NCBI GenBank assembly: GCA_905116865.2
Contig: CAJHNH020001149.1
Span: 23,501 to 87,500 of the forward strand
Reading direction: 5' to 3'
From: Candidula unifasciata
Taxonomy: Eukaryota; Mollusca; Gastropoda; Stylommatophora; Geomitridae
Length of the DNA stretch: 64,000 nt
Of the stretch, positions 35,301 to 45,633 are shown in pieces; position 1 is the first letter of the stretch, and each line of letters opens with the position of its first letter. The translations under genes were made by a program, and so were the position numbers. Below the pieces are notes generated by a model. It did no database searches and was not told where the DNA came from. It was given only the letters and a program-made list of their open reading frames with translations.

Positions 35301-36416
35301 AAAGAAGTAAAGGGGATCTGCTTCCCATAATAAAGTAAAAGTAAGTAAAGGAGCTTTTTCCCCACGTTTTCAGGCGTTATTGGGCATATAGGGCTGGACC
35401 TATCTTTGATAAACCTAATGGCACTTGATCGGTGATGTGGTCAGCACTACGCTGGCTGCCTTTACTTCCCATGACTAAACCTCGTAACAATTCAAGATTT
35501 GGTCGACCTGGGAACCAAGGTCATTTTTGAAAAAGTCTGGCTCGTCCAGTACTTTAACCCACGATCTTCGTATCTGAAGGCGAGCCTCTAGCCACTACAC
35601 CACAAGGCGCTGCCCCCAGCCCTAATAACATTTGAGTTGGGGGGGGGCGCTCAAGATGGTATGTCGCAGGTCCCGTTAGCGCATAGATTTTCTGAGGTGC
35701 TGCAGTCTTCTTACGTAGATCATTTACACACAACACATGAATTCTACAGCACCATCCCACAACAACGTATAATGAATTGCCCCAACATCATCTCCGTTAC
35801 GCAATATTTTATCCTCCCCAGGGGCTTCCTGACAGGAAAAGTGAAACGAGGAGTGAAACCCGCAGAAGGGAGAATTGGTTGGGTGGCAGACGATGAGTCC
35901 AGGGCTAAGGAGGCGACTCCTTTGTGGAAACAGTTTGACGACAAATCGTTTGATGTTCTGGATCTTGTTGAAGCCATTGCAAAGAAGTACTGTGAGTAGT
36001 GTCGCCTTTTAGTACATTTTCCAAATGAAAGTAAAGATTCCTCATTTCGCCTTAGGCGCATCGGGTATATGGGAAGAGCGTCCCATATTTTTACAGACCA
36101 ATTGGCACTGGATGGGTAATGTGGTCAGCATTACACCGGCCGTCTTTACTTCATCAGGACATCCATCACGGTACCCATTTTAGGCTGGGTTGACCTGCGA
36201 CACCCCATACTTGATAACAATCCATGCAGCCAGCAGTGGGTTTCGATCGCGGTACTTTGGATTACGAGTCGGACTCGCAACGCCTTTGCCACGGACACCG
36301 CCTTTCCTAAAAAAGTACAAAAAAAGTTTCATAGCATAACCAAACTGGTGCAGTGCAGAAAAACAACTGGCTCACACTCAAAAAAGTTGCTATATTTATG
36401 TAACATATTTTAACTC

Positions 36417-36460
<44 letters not shown>

Positions 36461-39400
36461 ATCCCAAAAAAAAAAAAAAAAAAAATTACGGCAAAGGGCT
36501 TTACAATTTGCAATTTTCTTTCACTAATTTTAAACGTACCCTTCCCACCCTTCCCCTTCCCAAAAATAAAGTAAAGAAATACTGACTCTGAAAGAACTGA
36601 ACATCAAGGAAGATTGGCTAATGAACAGGATCTTGTCCCGAAACCTTACATAATTTGGTCATATCAAGTGCACGGCTGATTTTTAAAATAATAAAAAAAA
36701 AAAATAATAATAATAACAGTAGAAAGCAAAGTACCAGGAAGGAAGGGTAACACAAAAGGGACCGGCCAATACAAAATCAGATTTACTATTTTCTATGGTA
36801 CACCATAGTGACGCAAAATCTTCCAAAGTGATTCCCTATGCAGGCTATCAACGTTTCTTTTTTCTTTTCTTTTTTTTTTCAAAATCCAAAAATGTCATAT
36901 AAACTGCACCATTCCTTTCGATACTTAGTTTACTTATTTGAGACATCTTGAAGATGTGATCAATACATGATTTCCCCTTCTGAATTCTGCTTGCTCTTGC
37001 CTTTTTATACTATCAAGTGCTTGAGTCATTCTTTAAAGAAATATTAGGCTAAATATTTTACTATCTTCTTTTAGTAATGTGATACTATTCCAGTTGTTAC
37101 AGTTTTATAAATCTCCTTTCTTTGGTAATTTAATAACAATACCCTTTTTTGCCGCTCCTGTGGGATTTCTTCTTTGTTCCAGATTTCTTGAAAAATCTTG
37201 CACAATAGTTTTGGTGTTTCCATTTCCTCGACGTTCAGAATTTCTGGGCAGATTCCACTACGCCCAGGTGCTCTGTTAACCTTTTAATCGCCTCCCCAAC
37301 TTCTGCCTCTAAAAAAGTCTCTAGGCTAATCTTAAGGTCTTCACGTGCCTCAGGTATATCACCAAGTACATGTGGGTCTGGTCAGTTCAGTAATTCCTGG
37401 AAGTGGCCACCTTTCTAATTTTTTTTCCCTTGGCTGTATTTATTTTCTCACTCTTTGTTTTTAAAGGCACATTTTGGTGCGATACCACATTTACTTCCAG
37501 TTTCTTAGTTATGTTTTACAATGTTTTGATGACGTGCTTTTTAACTGCTTCCTCTGCTTTTGTTACTAGTTTTCCAATATACGAAAGTTTATTTGCTTTT
37601 GCTCCCGCTTTAATCTCATTGTTCTTTCGTGTATTGTCTTTAAAAAAAAAATATCTTTTTAGTCTGGCTGATTTTGCATCTAACATTTGTCTTTTAATAT
37701 CTTTCGGTTGTGCTATTTTCTCCGACGTCGATTAGGAAATCACACCTCTTTCTTTGACCGCCTATATCCTAATATTTTCTTCCCTGCTAATTTGACCGCT
37801 TCATTAAATTATCATTTCTGCTTCTTCTTGTTAAATGCTGAATCTATTTTTGAGTTCTATCTTAAATTGCTGTTTGATCTGTGTGTCCTGCAATTTTTCC
37901 TATATCATATCGCTGCGGTTTTTGTTCTATTTTAGTTTTCCTTAGTTTTAACCTGATTTTTCCAACAAGTAGATTATGGTCACTCTCTATATCTGCTCAT
38001 CTACGTACTCTGACGTCTTGCAGTTAATACCTCTATTTCCATTTGTTAAAATATGGTCAGTCTGGTTTCCCCTGTAGTCCATCTGGAGATCTCCATGTGA
38101 CTTTATGAATTGTTTTATGAGAGAAGAGTGTTCCTCCAATTATTAGCTCATTAGATTGGCTGAAGTCACATAACCTTTTTTTGTTGTTGGTCATTTTTCC
38201 TGTTCCATGTTTTCCCATTGTTTTCTTCCTCCCTGTGTTGTCCTTTCCTACCTTAGCATTAAAATCTCACAGGATTAATAATACATTATGTTTTTGGGAG
38301 AAAAAAAGATTCACTGTCTGGCTGTTGACTTCCTTTTGGCTTTGATCCCCAGCCATCATTTCACAAAATGTCTGGCAAGCTTCACTTCTTTTCACCGGTT
38401 CAATAATTTCACTAGTTCCTGTTTCCGTAACAAAGTATTTTTTTTCGATAATGGGTTTTCAACCCTTTGCCGAACTCCCAACCTGGAGAACCAGGGCGCT
38501 AGTTTGGTCTGACTCTTCTTCTCAAGATCTGTTCGGCATGGTTAAACCTGCCAGGGGAACAAATCCCCTGCAAGCATAGCTCTGAGAGTCATTAGGGTAA
38601 TCAATCCATCCCGCCACGACAAGTTACCAGCACCATGAGATGAAAGGTGAGTATACTGACTGTATATTAATTGCACTGCCATATTGAATAATATATTCGC
38701 CTCTCTCCTTATTAAATACAGCCAAGAGTGTCCCACAGGTGGCCATCCGATGGCTTCTACAGAAGGACGTTGTCTCGTCAGTCATCATAGGGGCCAGAAC
38801 TCTTGCCCAACTGGATGACAACATGGGAGCTAACGGATGGAGCTTGACCCAAGAGGAGGTTTGCTTTCATCAGTTTAATATTTGGATGACTTGTGAATAG
38901 GGGTTCTCATCTGAATAGTGGCATTGTGTTATCGGGTGCTTATCTCTCATTGTGTGGTCCTGGTGGGGTTGAACTTCACTCACTCGTGCTAGAAGTTAAC
39001 AATATTTAGAAGACTTACCAAGGTAATTTCAGACTTTATAATGAACTGTATTTAATGACTCGGCTTCACCAGGGATAATGAAAGAAAAATTTAGTTTCCC
39101 ATCTTTAACCTCATCATTGTCTCCACCCCAAACCCTATATGCGATATAAATTTCAAGGAGGAGGGAGTTCAGCATGAACGTTCAGTCATAAAGTTTCTCT
39201 TAGACGCCTTCGTTTTCTCAACCCAACAATGTACCACTGCAAGACATGTTTGGTGATTCTCTATTCGTCTCTTCTCAGGACTGTCTCTAGAAAATAATGT
39301 TTTAATAAAGTGTTAGAGCTGGCTCCTGTGTTATGGAGTGGGAGGAGCCTCTTCGGCCAGTTTTACCCATATTTAATTCTACCGCCACAACCTAGCACAT

Positions 39401-41072
39401 TGACTCAGGCCATGACCTGGGGTTAAAATTCCACATGTTGACAGTCTCTCACAACTAACTGATACAACAAACGCCTCCTCTAATTATCCTATCTTACAAT
39501 TTATCTATCAAAGGGGATACCCACGAAATGTAATTTTCACGAAAATAATGTAAGGGATGTAGAAGAAAAGAAATACTGAAAGATATAGCTCCAGCGAAAG
39601 TTTTCTTATAGTGATGTTAACAATAATTGGCAAAAATAGACATAAACCTTGCCGCCAATATGACTGTTACATTAAAAAGTCTAGCCATAATAGCAAATGA
39701 AATTCAAACCAGTCACGGTTTGGAATAAATTATTAGTTGACGTTTAATGTACACACAAACTACAGGCAGGCATTTTATGCTTTATAGTGGAGATATTCTC
39801 TGTATACATAAGTGGGGGTTGTCCATTATGAATACAGCGTCCCAATGTCGGACGTAATTTTGAGCAGTTTTAAGGTCCCAACCTGGCTGTTGCCAGGGTC
39901 CCCAACTATGGGATGAATAAAATTCTGGGACCTGTCCTTGGGTGATCCTGATCCAAATGGTTGCACAATGTGTCACCGGCTGCTTGTCGCTCGGTGTAAT
40001 GTTCTAATGGGGTTGAACCAGTTATTCAGGGTTTGTTCGTTTTCATTATTAAAGCTTTTGCCAGTCTCAGCATTTCCGTGTCCGGTGTGTGGTACTTGTA
40101 CGAAAAGCAGTGTCCGTGCCAACTACATGTCCTGAATCAAGCCATTGACGTCCCATAGAAGAGTTGGGTTCTTTCCTCTGAGATGGTCTTGACACCCTTG
40201 TGGAATCACTCAGATGTGCCTGTAGTCAGTTTTGTATATGTTCTGCTACTCTATTTTAAGGATGTCTCTCTGTTCGACCATATTAGGTCAGCTCACACTT
40301 ACATCTTCTTCTTCTTCTATTATCTACTCCTGGAACGCCTCGCAGCAACAGGACAGGAAGAGATCTCTGGAACTGGTCCTTCTGTTCACTTCGTATAAAA
40401 TACATTTAAGTGTTTCTTATGTTTCTGCGGTCTTCTGCCAGGTTGATCTCTGGCTCTGTTACCTTTGTATCTGTATAAAATTGGTCTTTGTAGTTCCTGT
40501 TTGATGCCAGTTCTCTTACATGGCTAAACCATTTGGTTTCTTGTTTACGTGTAAAGTTTAGTTTCGAATCTTTCTTTGTTACCCCTAGCATAGTGCGTAA
40601 ATATTTCATTTCTCTAGTGACTATTTTCCTCCTGTCTTCAGAAGACAGTGTCGACGTCTGACATTGATAGGATAGTTTACATGTCAATTGATAAAAGTAT
40701 ATGTTAATTGATAAAATCGACTGAGTTTGGTCTATGGGAGGCACTAGCTCTTTCAAAGTCGGGGTTGTGATGGAAATGGTCTTCACTACTGGATCAGCGA
40801 CAAAGAACGCTTGGCCAGCAGCTGTTTGTAATCGATCCTACAGAAACTACATGACGCCATCCCCTCGATAAGTTAGCTGAATAAATACTTGTAATTTCTG
40901 GGTAAAATGATATAACGACTCTCATAGTATGCTGACATTATTGCAGATGAAGCAGTTGGATGACGTCTCGGCCCCTCCACTGACCTACCCCTACAATATG
41001 GTCTTCTCAAACAACGCCGATCGTGTGAACCCAGCGGCCAATAATTTCTACGTCAAATCAACCAGCAACTGA
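26510..41072 (+). CDS. Aldo-keto reductase gene B, complete (YajO-like)
   Basis: NAD(P)H-dependent aldo-keto reductase; substrate unknown, no signal peptide. Exons: 26510-26620, 29520-29662, 30939-31095, 33629-33802, 34703-34800, 35822-35991, 38722-38858 and 40947-41072; 1116 nt, 371 residues. Splice phases are 0, 2, 0, 0, 2, 1, 0 with GT-AG throughout. The barrel start reads [20 protein letters not shown]. The tetrad is D65 (FLDTANVYG), Y70, K96 (VIATKC) and H139 (LYQTHLFDD, formed across the exon 3/4 junction). Cofactor marks are IGLSN, SWSPLKGGF and [11 protein letters not shown]. The start is the ATG 21 nt after a conserved CAG acceptor. Gene C, tail to tail on the other strand, has the same structure. 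Kv-beta proteins are a less likely match. Confidence 0.95.
27040..28030 (+). mobile_element. 5'-truncated LINE with a well-preserved reverse transcriptase, intron 1 of gene B
   Basis: An open frame of 196 codons (27058-27648) reads [20 protein letters not shown], then the catalytic box [17 protein letters not shown] and the [11 protein letters not shown] and LLYGAETW motifs: the second half of a non-LTR reverse transcriptase. A 56-bp tandem duplication (about 27638-27750) breaks the frame. A degenerate tail ([12 protein letters not shown], then [10 protein letters not shown]) runs to about 28010. The endonuclease and first palm motifs are missing. The paralogous intron of C does not show it. 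Confidence 0.9.
28360..28575 (-). repeat. 210-bp dispersed repeat, intron 1 of gene B
   Basis: Full-length copy in reverse: GACTGACTGACGGACTTTCT at its tail end, then CCCACCAGGACATCACACAA and the AAATAACAAAAAATTTCGTC start. Confidence 0.75.
28675..29045 (-). mobile_element. RNase H LINE 3' end, shared with gene C intron 1
   Basis: Starts with a GAGTTGAGCT(n) repeat, then the tail of the element best seen at 45635-46280. The part at 28900-29045 has a reversed partner in intron 1 of gene C (60900-61030). The element therefore sat in intron 1 before the palindrome formed, with later loss or growth at each side. Confidence 0.6.
29264..29329. repeat. (TG)n microsatellite, intron 1 of gene B
   Basis: About 33 TG units with one early TTTG break. 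The paralogous place in C has no such run. Confidence 0.96.
29760..30115 (-). mobile_element. tRNA-derived SINE, intron 2 of gene B
   Basis: Same family as 23735-24067, reversed. The plus strand shows GGCTTGAACCCGGGACCTCC (box B reversed) near 30045-30070, TGCCCGGGCAGCGCCGTTAG in the body and the ACTCAAGCCTGAGTC end near 29805. Confidence 0.8.
30430..30460. repeat. (AGAC)n short microsatellite
   Basis: Seven AGAC units in intron 2 of gene B. Confidence 0.9.
31441..31666 (+). mobile_element. tRNA-derived SINE with 11-bp target duplication, intron 3 of gene B
   Basis: Box A (TAGCATAGTTGG) and box B (GGGTTCACTCCC) match the Pol III tRNA promoter, the body is about 130 bp, and the tail is (AAAC)n. 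The target TACGTCATTAC stands on both sides (31430-31440 and 31667-31677). Intron 3 of gene C has the site once and unfilled (about 58528-58540 in reverse), so the element inserted in B after the B/C split. Confidence 0.92.
31740..31955 (-). repeat. 210-bp dispersed repeat, intron 3 of gene B
   Basis: Full-length reversed copy from TTTCTACCCCACCAGGACAT to AACAAAAAATTACGTCCTAA. The paralogous stretch of gene C (58440-58490) runs through without it, so it is a later insertion in B. Confidence 0.75.
32796..33457 (+). mobile_element. Solo LTR (662 bp) with 5-bp target duplication, intron 3 of gene B
   Basis: Begins TGCAAT and ends ATTGCA, i.e. TG..CA with 6-bp inverted ends, and is flanked by ATGGG on both sides (32791-32795 and 33458-33462). 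Inside are a TATA-like GGTATATG near 33008 and AATAAA at 33317-33322, in LTR order. Intron 3 of gene C carries the unfilled site (about 56685-56700 in reverse, next to a shared ACTTAAATATCGA). No protein of the parent element is present, so the family (Gypsy-like is likely) is not determined. Confidence 0.9.
34905..35140 (-). mobile_element. LINE 3' end in intron 5 of gene B
   Basis: Same insertion as 1605-1860 in gene A, with CTTCTTCTTCTTC at its tail side; inherited through the segmental duplication. Confidence 0.6.
35425..35630 (-). mobile_element. tRNA-derived SINE, intron 5 of gene B
   Basis: Keeps the tRNA-like head lost in copy A: the plus strand shows AACCCACGATCTTCG and AGCCTCTAGCCACTACACC, the reversed box B and box A of a tRNA. 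The body shares GGCTGCCTTTACTTCCCATG with 2125-2280. Confidence 0.7.
36085..36310 (-). mobile_element. tRNA-derived SINE, intron 6 of gene B
   Basis: A second SINE of the family at 35425, with reversed box B (GGGTTTCGATCGCGG) and CGCAACGCCTTTGCCACGGA at the head. It is absent at the matching place in gene A, so it inserted after the A/B duplication. Confidence 0.65.
36420..36485. repeat. Poly-C run followed by poly-A run
   Basis: About 41 cytosines, then ATCCC and about 20 adenines. Copy A has only short C runs here (2720-2760). Very long mononucleotide runs may also carry assembly length error. Confidence 0.9.
36780..38645 (-). mobile_element. RTE-type LINE in intron 6 of gene B (partner of 3100-6448)
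   Basis: Collinear with the LINE of gene A but lacking its 3' part (the reverse transcriptase C-terminal part and tail, A 3100-4025) and part of the endonuclease with the minisatellite. The 5' UTR leader is kept (38460-38645). The shared insertion in A and B, absent in C, orders the events: palindrome first, LINE next, A/B duplication last. Confidence 0.8.
39845..40030 (+). repeat. 210-bp dispersed repeat, intron 7 of gene B
   Basis: Partner of 7665-7870 (gene A) and 51120-51300 (gene C). The central part is deleted relative to 9655-9880. Confidence 0.65.
40410..40690 (-). mobile_element. LINE reverse-transcriptase C-terminal fragment, intron 7 of gene B
   Basis: The minus strand reads [19 protein letters not shown] and [16 protein letters not shown], then [18 protein letters not shown] in one open frame. 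It corresponds to 8285-8490 in A and 50480-50764 in C. Confidence 0.8.
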
Positions 41073-42820
41073 AAGTCAGTTCTTGATGTTTTAGCCAGTT
41101 AGCAGCGTTATCCTGTTGTTGTTGTTGTTGTTGTCATTGTTATTATTATTGTTATAATTATTATGTGTTAACAACATTGCAATATTACAACATAACTAGA
41201 ATACCATTGCAAATGAACCCACAGGGTCAGAGAAGAAAAAGCAAACTACAGATGGAGAGAGATGACAATTGGATAACGGGATGGCGAAGAGCGCAGACGT
41301 AGAGAAAACATTAGGGTGGCTCACATGCAACCCGCAAACCCCTTTTATTGTGTCATATTTTCTTGGCAAATGTTTGAAGGGGCTGGAGGCACACGGATGC
41401 AGAGCACTAAGGTTCTGGCGCCTAAGTGGATATCAAGGACGGGGATGACATTGGGTGAGCTCCATGCAAAGCAGAAATAAAAAAAAATAAAAAAAATTTC
41501 GACTTTACGAGAGGCTGGTGAGGACTTGTATTCCATTAAGCGGTAGCAGGATGAAGAACAGAAGATTCCAGCATATCTTTGATGTCAAGATACAAGATAT
41601 TATAACAAACTTCGAATGGAAAAAGTGAGCAGAAGAACGTTTGAATGGTTACTGCATTGAAAGACTGAGGAGGGATGGAAATTCCCGACTCGGAATAACT
41701 TTTATTCGTAATAACATTGACTGATTAATTTTTGTCTGACTGGTTGGTTGGTTGGTCAGCTAGTTGATTGAATGTGTTGGTTGATTGGTTGTTTTCTGGT
41801 AGATTGAGTTAAGATGGGGTTTTAGTTTCAAGTGTTGATAATTAGATAATCTGAAAAAGAAAAATACTTGTATTAATCAGACTAAACCATTTACAAACAA
41901 GACTAAAAATTGAAAAAAAAAAAAAAAAAAATTTTTTTAAAGCGTAAGTGGAACCAAAAAAAAAAAAAAAAAAGATTTTATTGCTTAAATTACTAGACAA
42001 ACAAACAAACCCGAATTTAATAAACACGTATAAAAAGACAAAGAGTAACTTGTCTAACAAAGTTTGCAAGGAGGCTTGTCTCCAATGATGCAGACTTGAA
42101 TGAGAAGATTCTGGAGTTCCGATTTACTTCCTTTAAACTTTCCAGAACCAGCACCTATATTGTTATCACTATGTATGAGGATTGAGTTGAGTTATAAACC
42201 AACGTAACAGCGAATGAGACATTCTCATATGAGCTATGTCAACACCTTCAGCAGCCAGTTCCAACTCCGATAGTACCAGTAGCAGGCTGGCTGTATGAAT
42301 GACTGAGACAAGCAGAAAAAGTGGTTGCAGGAATAGAAAATATTCATCCTCCTCTTCTTTGTAACGCTTTAAAAATAAAGTGTGTTCGTTCTTTTCGTTC
42401 GTTCGTTCGTTCGTTCGTGCGGTTATTCTTCAGCACTGCCAGCCCTAGAGGTTCATTGCTACAAATATCACCCGCCCCCGCCTCTCTTGATCGCCTTATC
42501 TTTCCAGTTGGCGACACTAACTGTTTGTAGGTTTGCCTGGATCTGACAAATATCAGATTTATAAATAAGTTTCAAGAAAGAAGATGGCAGATGTATTCTA
42601 AAGACAAAAGAATGACAGTTACAATAGACCGAAAAATCAGGAGTTTGTATTAAAACATTCACCTAAAAAGCACATGCCTAATTAGTATTTAATACTTCCT
42701 TATGTTATTTTGGTATTCTTTACTGTAATCTTACTTGTAGGGATTTTTTGTGTGTGGGTCAACTGATATTGTTGAAGAATTATAAATGAATTTAAAGGGG
42801 AAAAAAACGGACTTTATTAT
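41073..42820. repeat. 3' flank of gene B (left arm of the B/C palindrome)
   Basis: Direct partner of 9290-11190 and reversed partner of 49430-50114. It contains A tracts (41920-41975), the RNase H LINE end at 42180-42285 and a minus-strand LINE 3' end at 42425-42550. No gene seen. Confidence 0.7.
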
Positions 42821-43139
42821 TATCCTACCCCAGATAACATACAGGACAGTCCAACATTTTAGAGGGAGGTAAGACTGGGTTTCCCGGCTTTCTGATGCTT
42901 TTAATTACCCCAAAACATCTATAACTGGCCCTTACCCCAACCCACCTACGTCCCAGTAGAGAGTGCAGCCTAGGTCCCACAACTGCATGAAGCTGTCTAT
43001 CACCCCTGAAATATTAGTTTGTCCCTTCACCTGTGGATTTCCCCTGTTTGGGGTAGGATATTAATAAAGTACCAAAAAGAGCCATTCTATCAGAACTGTA
43101 AAGACCACAAACACACACAATCGCATCGACAAAAGCGCA

Positions 43140-43345
43140 GAACAGTTTCAACAAAAAATCAATCGTCAGATATTCAGTGAAGTCAAAGCCCTAGGAGAAT
43201 CTGGATTGATGACATTAAACAGCTTCTACATTGACACTGAATGACTTTAACCATTGCTGCTCATGGATCGCAAACTGTTCTTTCCCACAACGCCTAACAG
43301 CAGAAGGAGACATTGATGATGATGATGAAGACTTATCTCTAATCT
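43140..43345 (+). mobile_element. LINE 3' end with (GAT)n tail
   Basis: Reads PRRIWIDDIKQLLH then degenerates into a GATGATGATGATGAAG tail. It belongs to the family seen reversed at 16165-16345 and 49170-49345. The A block has no insertion between the flanking landmarks (about 11540), so it came after the segmental duplication. Confidence 0.65.
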
Positions 43346-43459
43346 TGTTGTCTGTCCGTACACAAAGAAAAATACTCCTTATGTTGAGAATACAGCGCTT
43401 TTGTGTGCTTTCTATGCCAATACTGGGCTCAGATTTTGAAAGTTCCTATAATGCGACTA

Positions 43460-43900
43460 ATTAGAGGTGTTCCCTTAGAAGTCAAAGTGCATCTGTCTGA
43501 GATGCCAGGACCCGACAGTTGCATTCAAGTAAATGAAACAGATGTGGACACAAAACTCAAGTTCTGGGACAAGACTAAAGTCCAGATGTGGACGAACAAC
43601 CAGATCTTTCCGAGGGAGTTTACAGCTGGCGAACGCTAACTAGAAGTTAAAGCTGACTTACACATTTACAAGTTTAAATTAACAACTGGGGCATCAAGAG
43701 ATTCGTTTGTTTACCGGATGTAACTCACGGCAGCTCCTGTTATACCCTGGTTCTGTGTCCATTTGTGCTACTGGCAACACTAGAATTTGAACTCTGCGCT
43801 GGCTGCTGAGAATGGGGACAGAGCACTCCTGGAAATGCCCCAAGTGTTGTCGGTTCTTGAGTCACCTTAACTCAACTCATTGACTTTGATTTTACTCCAA
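43460..43900 (+). repeat. Inverted repeat arm 1 (partner 46430-46860)
   Basis: About 430 bp nearly identical, reversed, to 46430-46860 (landmarks AGGTGTTCCCTTAGAAGTC, GACTAAAGTCCAGATGTGGA, TATACCCTGGTTCTGTGTCC). Part of it (GCTGGCTGCTGAGAATGGGG) is the RNase H LINE 3' end. A degenerate piece recurs at 25095-25185. It may be a retroelement 3' region; the class is not decided. Confidence 0.65.
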
Positions 43901-44346
43901 GACTTCAGTTTTGTGAGCTCATCTGTTTTACAGACCTGGATTATTTGTGTGCAGTCTGTTTTATTGTGTGCTCAGGCAAATGCATTCCGACTTTGATAGA
44001 GCAAGGAAAAAAAAAAAAAAACAATATATAAAATTTTATTTGCGCGTGTTTTACATTGCAGAACCGATCCCATCATTTGCTGCCTGTTGTGGTTTTTGTA
44101 AAAAAAGTTTTTTTTTTTTTACATTAAATAGTTTGTAATTGTCCACAACAGTCAGCTCTCCGAACCACTGTCGAAACCAACTCATGACAAACCGTCTACA
44201 GCTGGAATCGAACCAAGTCTCCTGGCATTAAGAAGCGCGTTCGCAACGCCTAAGCCACAGACGCCAACGGAGTAAGGTTAGTTCATTGCTAATATTGAGG
44301 ACAGACATTAAAAACCTGTTTGATATTGGTGTTTCTTTATTTTCAG

Positions 44347-44394
44347 ATGCAGCATCTTGATGAGCTGTCAGCACTTGATGTCACTTTCACTTAG
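44347..44394 (+). CDS. Candidate alternative terminal exon (exon 8') of gene B
   Basis: Acceptor TTTTCAG, then MQHLDELSALDVTFT and TAG, phase 0, so it can join the exon 7 donor at 38858 in frame. Compared with copy A (11796-11843) there are two replacements in fifteen codons, while the stop, the acceptor and the distal AATAAA (44699-44704) are unchanged. The peptide opening resembles exon 8 (M-Q/K-x-L-D-D/E-x-S-A), suggesting origin by exon duplication. The resulting protein would have 345 residues instead of 371. Confidence 0.5.
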   Translation: MQHLDELSALDVTFT

Positions 44395-44698
44395 GAATAT
44401 TATTCTATAATTTACTTTGATTGTGTCAGTAACCCTGAAGTGGAATAACACGTTTCAGTTCATAAAAAGGGATCCATTTAACATTTTGTTTTCTCTATTT
44501 ATTTTCTTGATTTGCAACTGAGCCCTTCATTTATTAATTTTTTTATTTTTATTTTCTTAACGTTTATAGCTCAACGCGTTACACTGTGACATGTTTTATT
44601 TGCCTGTGAAATAATTTATTTGATGGAAACCAGGTGCCATTCTTTCCTGTGTGATTGCTTTTGCTTTTTAAAATTTGTTTATTTTGGTCTGTTTTTGA

Positions 44699-44704
44699 AA
44701 TAAA
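44699..44704 (+). promoter_or_regulatory. Candidate poly(A) signal after exon 8' (gene B)
   Basis: AATAAA about 305 bp after the TAG, conserved with 12132-12137 within the block GAAATAAAACAAGCTGATCA. Confidence 0.4.
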
Positions 44705-44869
44705 ACAAGCTGATCATGAAAATACATTATATTTTATTATTGTTCTTTCACTTACGTAAACAAATATTGTTAGTTGAAATAATAACCTGGCAATAATTGG
44801 TAAATGTTATATGTTTGGGGCATATTGAAAGAATGTCAGATGACAGAGGAGTAAAAACTGTATACCCGA

Positions 44870-45050
44870 GGAAGATGTAAGGTCGTAGACCACGAGGCAG
44901 ACCAAGAAGACGATGGAGCGATAATTTTCAGACAGACCTGCAAACACTTTGTACCACCAACTGGAAACTCAAGACCAAACAGAGAGATGAATGGAGGCGG
45001 GTGATATCTGCAGCAATGAATCTCAAGGGCTCGGAATGCTGAATGCGTAA
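44870..45050 (+). mobile_element. LINE 3' end fragment (partner of 12290-12480)
   Basis: Same GRPRRRW reading and AAGGGCTCGGAATGCTGAAT end, with its own stops; duplicated with the block. Confidence 0.7.
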
Positions 45051-45067
45051 ATGTAATAACAAATTTG

Positions 45068-45178
45068 TGGCTATCCTCCAAATTTCGGTCCCAAATTATC
45101 GAGGCTAAGAAAATATCCTAACATGGCCTCAGTCATATGTAAATTGGGGAACCTCTTTCCGGCGACTATACTGCCACC
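45068..45178. mobile_element. Left half of the fold-back MITE
   Basis: Matches 12490-12612 of the complete MITE up to GCGACTATACTGCCACCGCG, then breaks off into microsatellite DNA. The right inverted end is missing here. Confidence 0.8.
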
Positions 45179-45195
45179 GCGGAGAGTACATACAT

Positions 45196-45620
45196 GCATG
45201 CATACACACCTACCTACCTACCTACCTACCTACATACCTACCTACCTACCTACCTACCTACCTACCTACCTACCTACCTACCTACCTACCTACCTACCTA
45301 CCTACCTACCTACCTACCTACCTAATTACCTACCTACCTACGTACGTGCGTACGTGCGTACGTACGTACGTACGTACCTACGTACCTACGTACGTACGTA
45401 CGTACGTACGTACGTACGTACATCCATCCATCCATCCATCCATCCATCCATCCATCCATCCATCCATCCATCCATCCATCCATCCATCCATCCATCCATC
45501 CATCCATCCATCCATCCATCCATCCTCCATCCATCCATCCATGCATCTGCATCATGCATGCATGCATGCATACATGCATGCATACCATACATACATACAT
45601 ACATACCTATAAGGATATAT
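45196..45620. repeat. Compound tetranucleotide microsatellite
   Basis: Three successive arrays, each one base change from the next: (CCTA)n at 45210-45340, (CGTA)n at 45340-45420 and (CATC)n at 45421-45543, followed by (ATGC) and (ATAC) units. Serine/proline/threonine-rich frames across it are artefacts. It lies exactly where the second half of the MITE is missing. Confidence 0.97.
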
Positions 45621-45633
45621 ATATAAATGTTGA

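Noticed and set aside
26510..41072. Voltage-gated potassium channel beta subunit for the reductase genes
   Set aside because: The fold family is the same, but sequence around the tetrad and the [18 protein letters not shown] region fits YajO-like reductases better, and no Kv-beta-specific N-terminus is seen. A database search would settle it.
45123..45626. 167-codon frame rich in LPTY, VRTY and IHPS repeats
   Set aside because: Translation of a compound tetranucleotide microsatellite; all frames stay open because the repeats lack stops.
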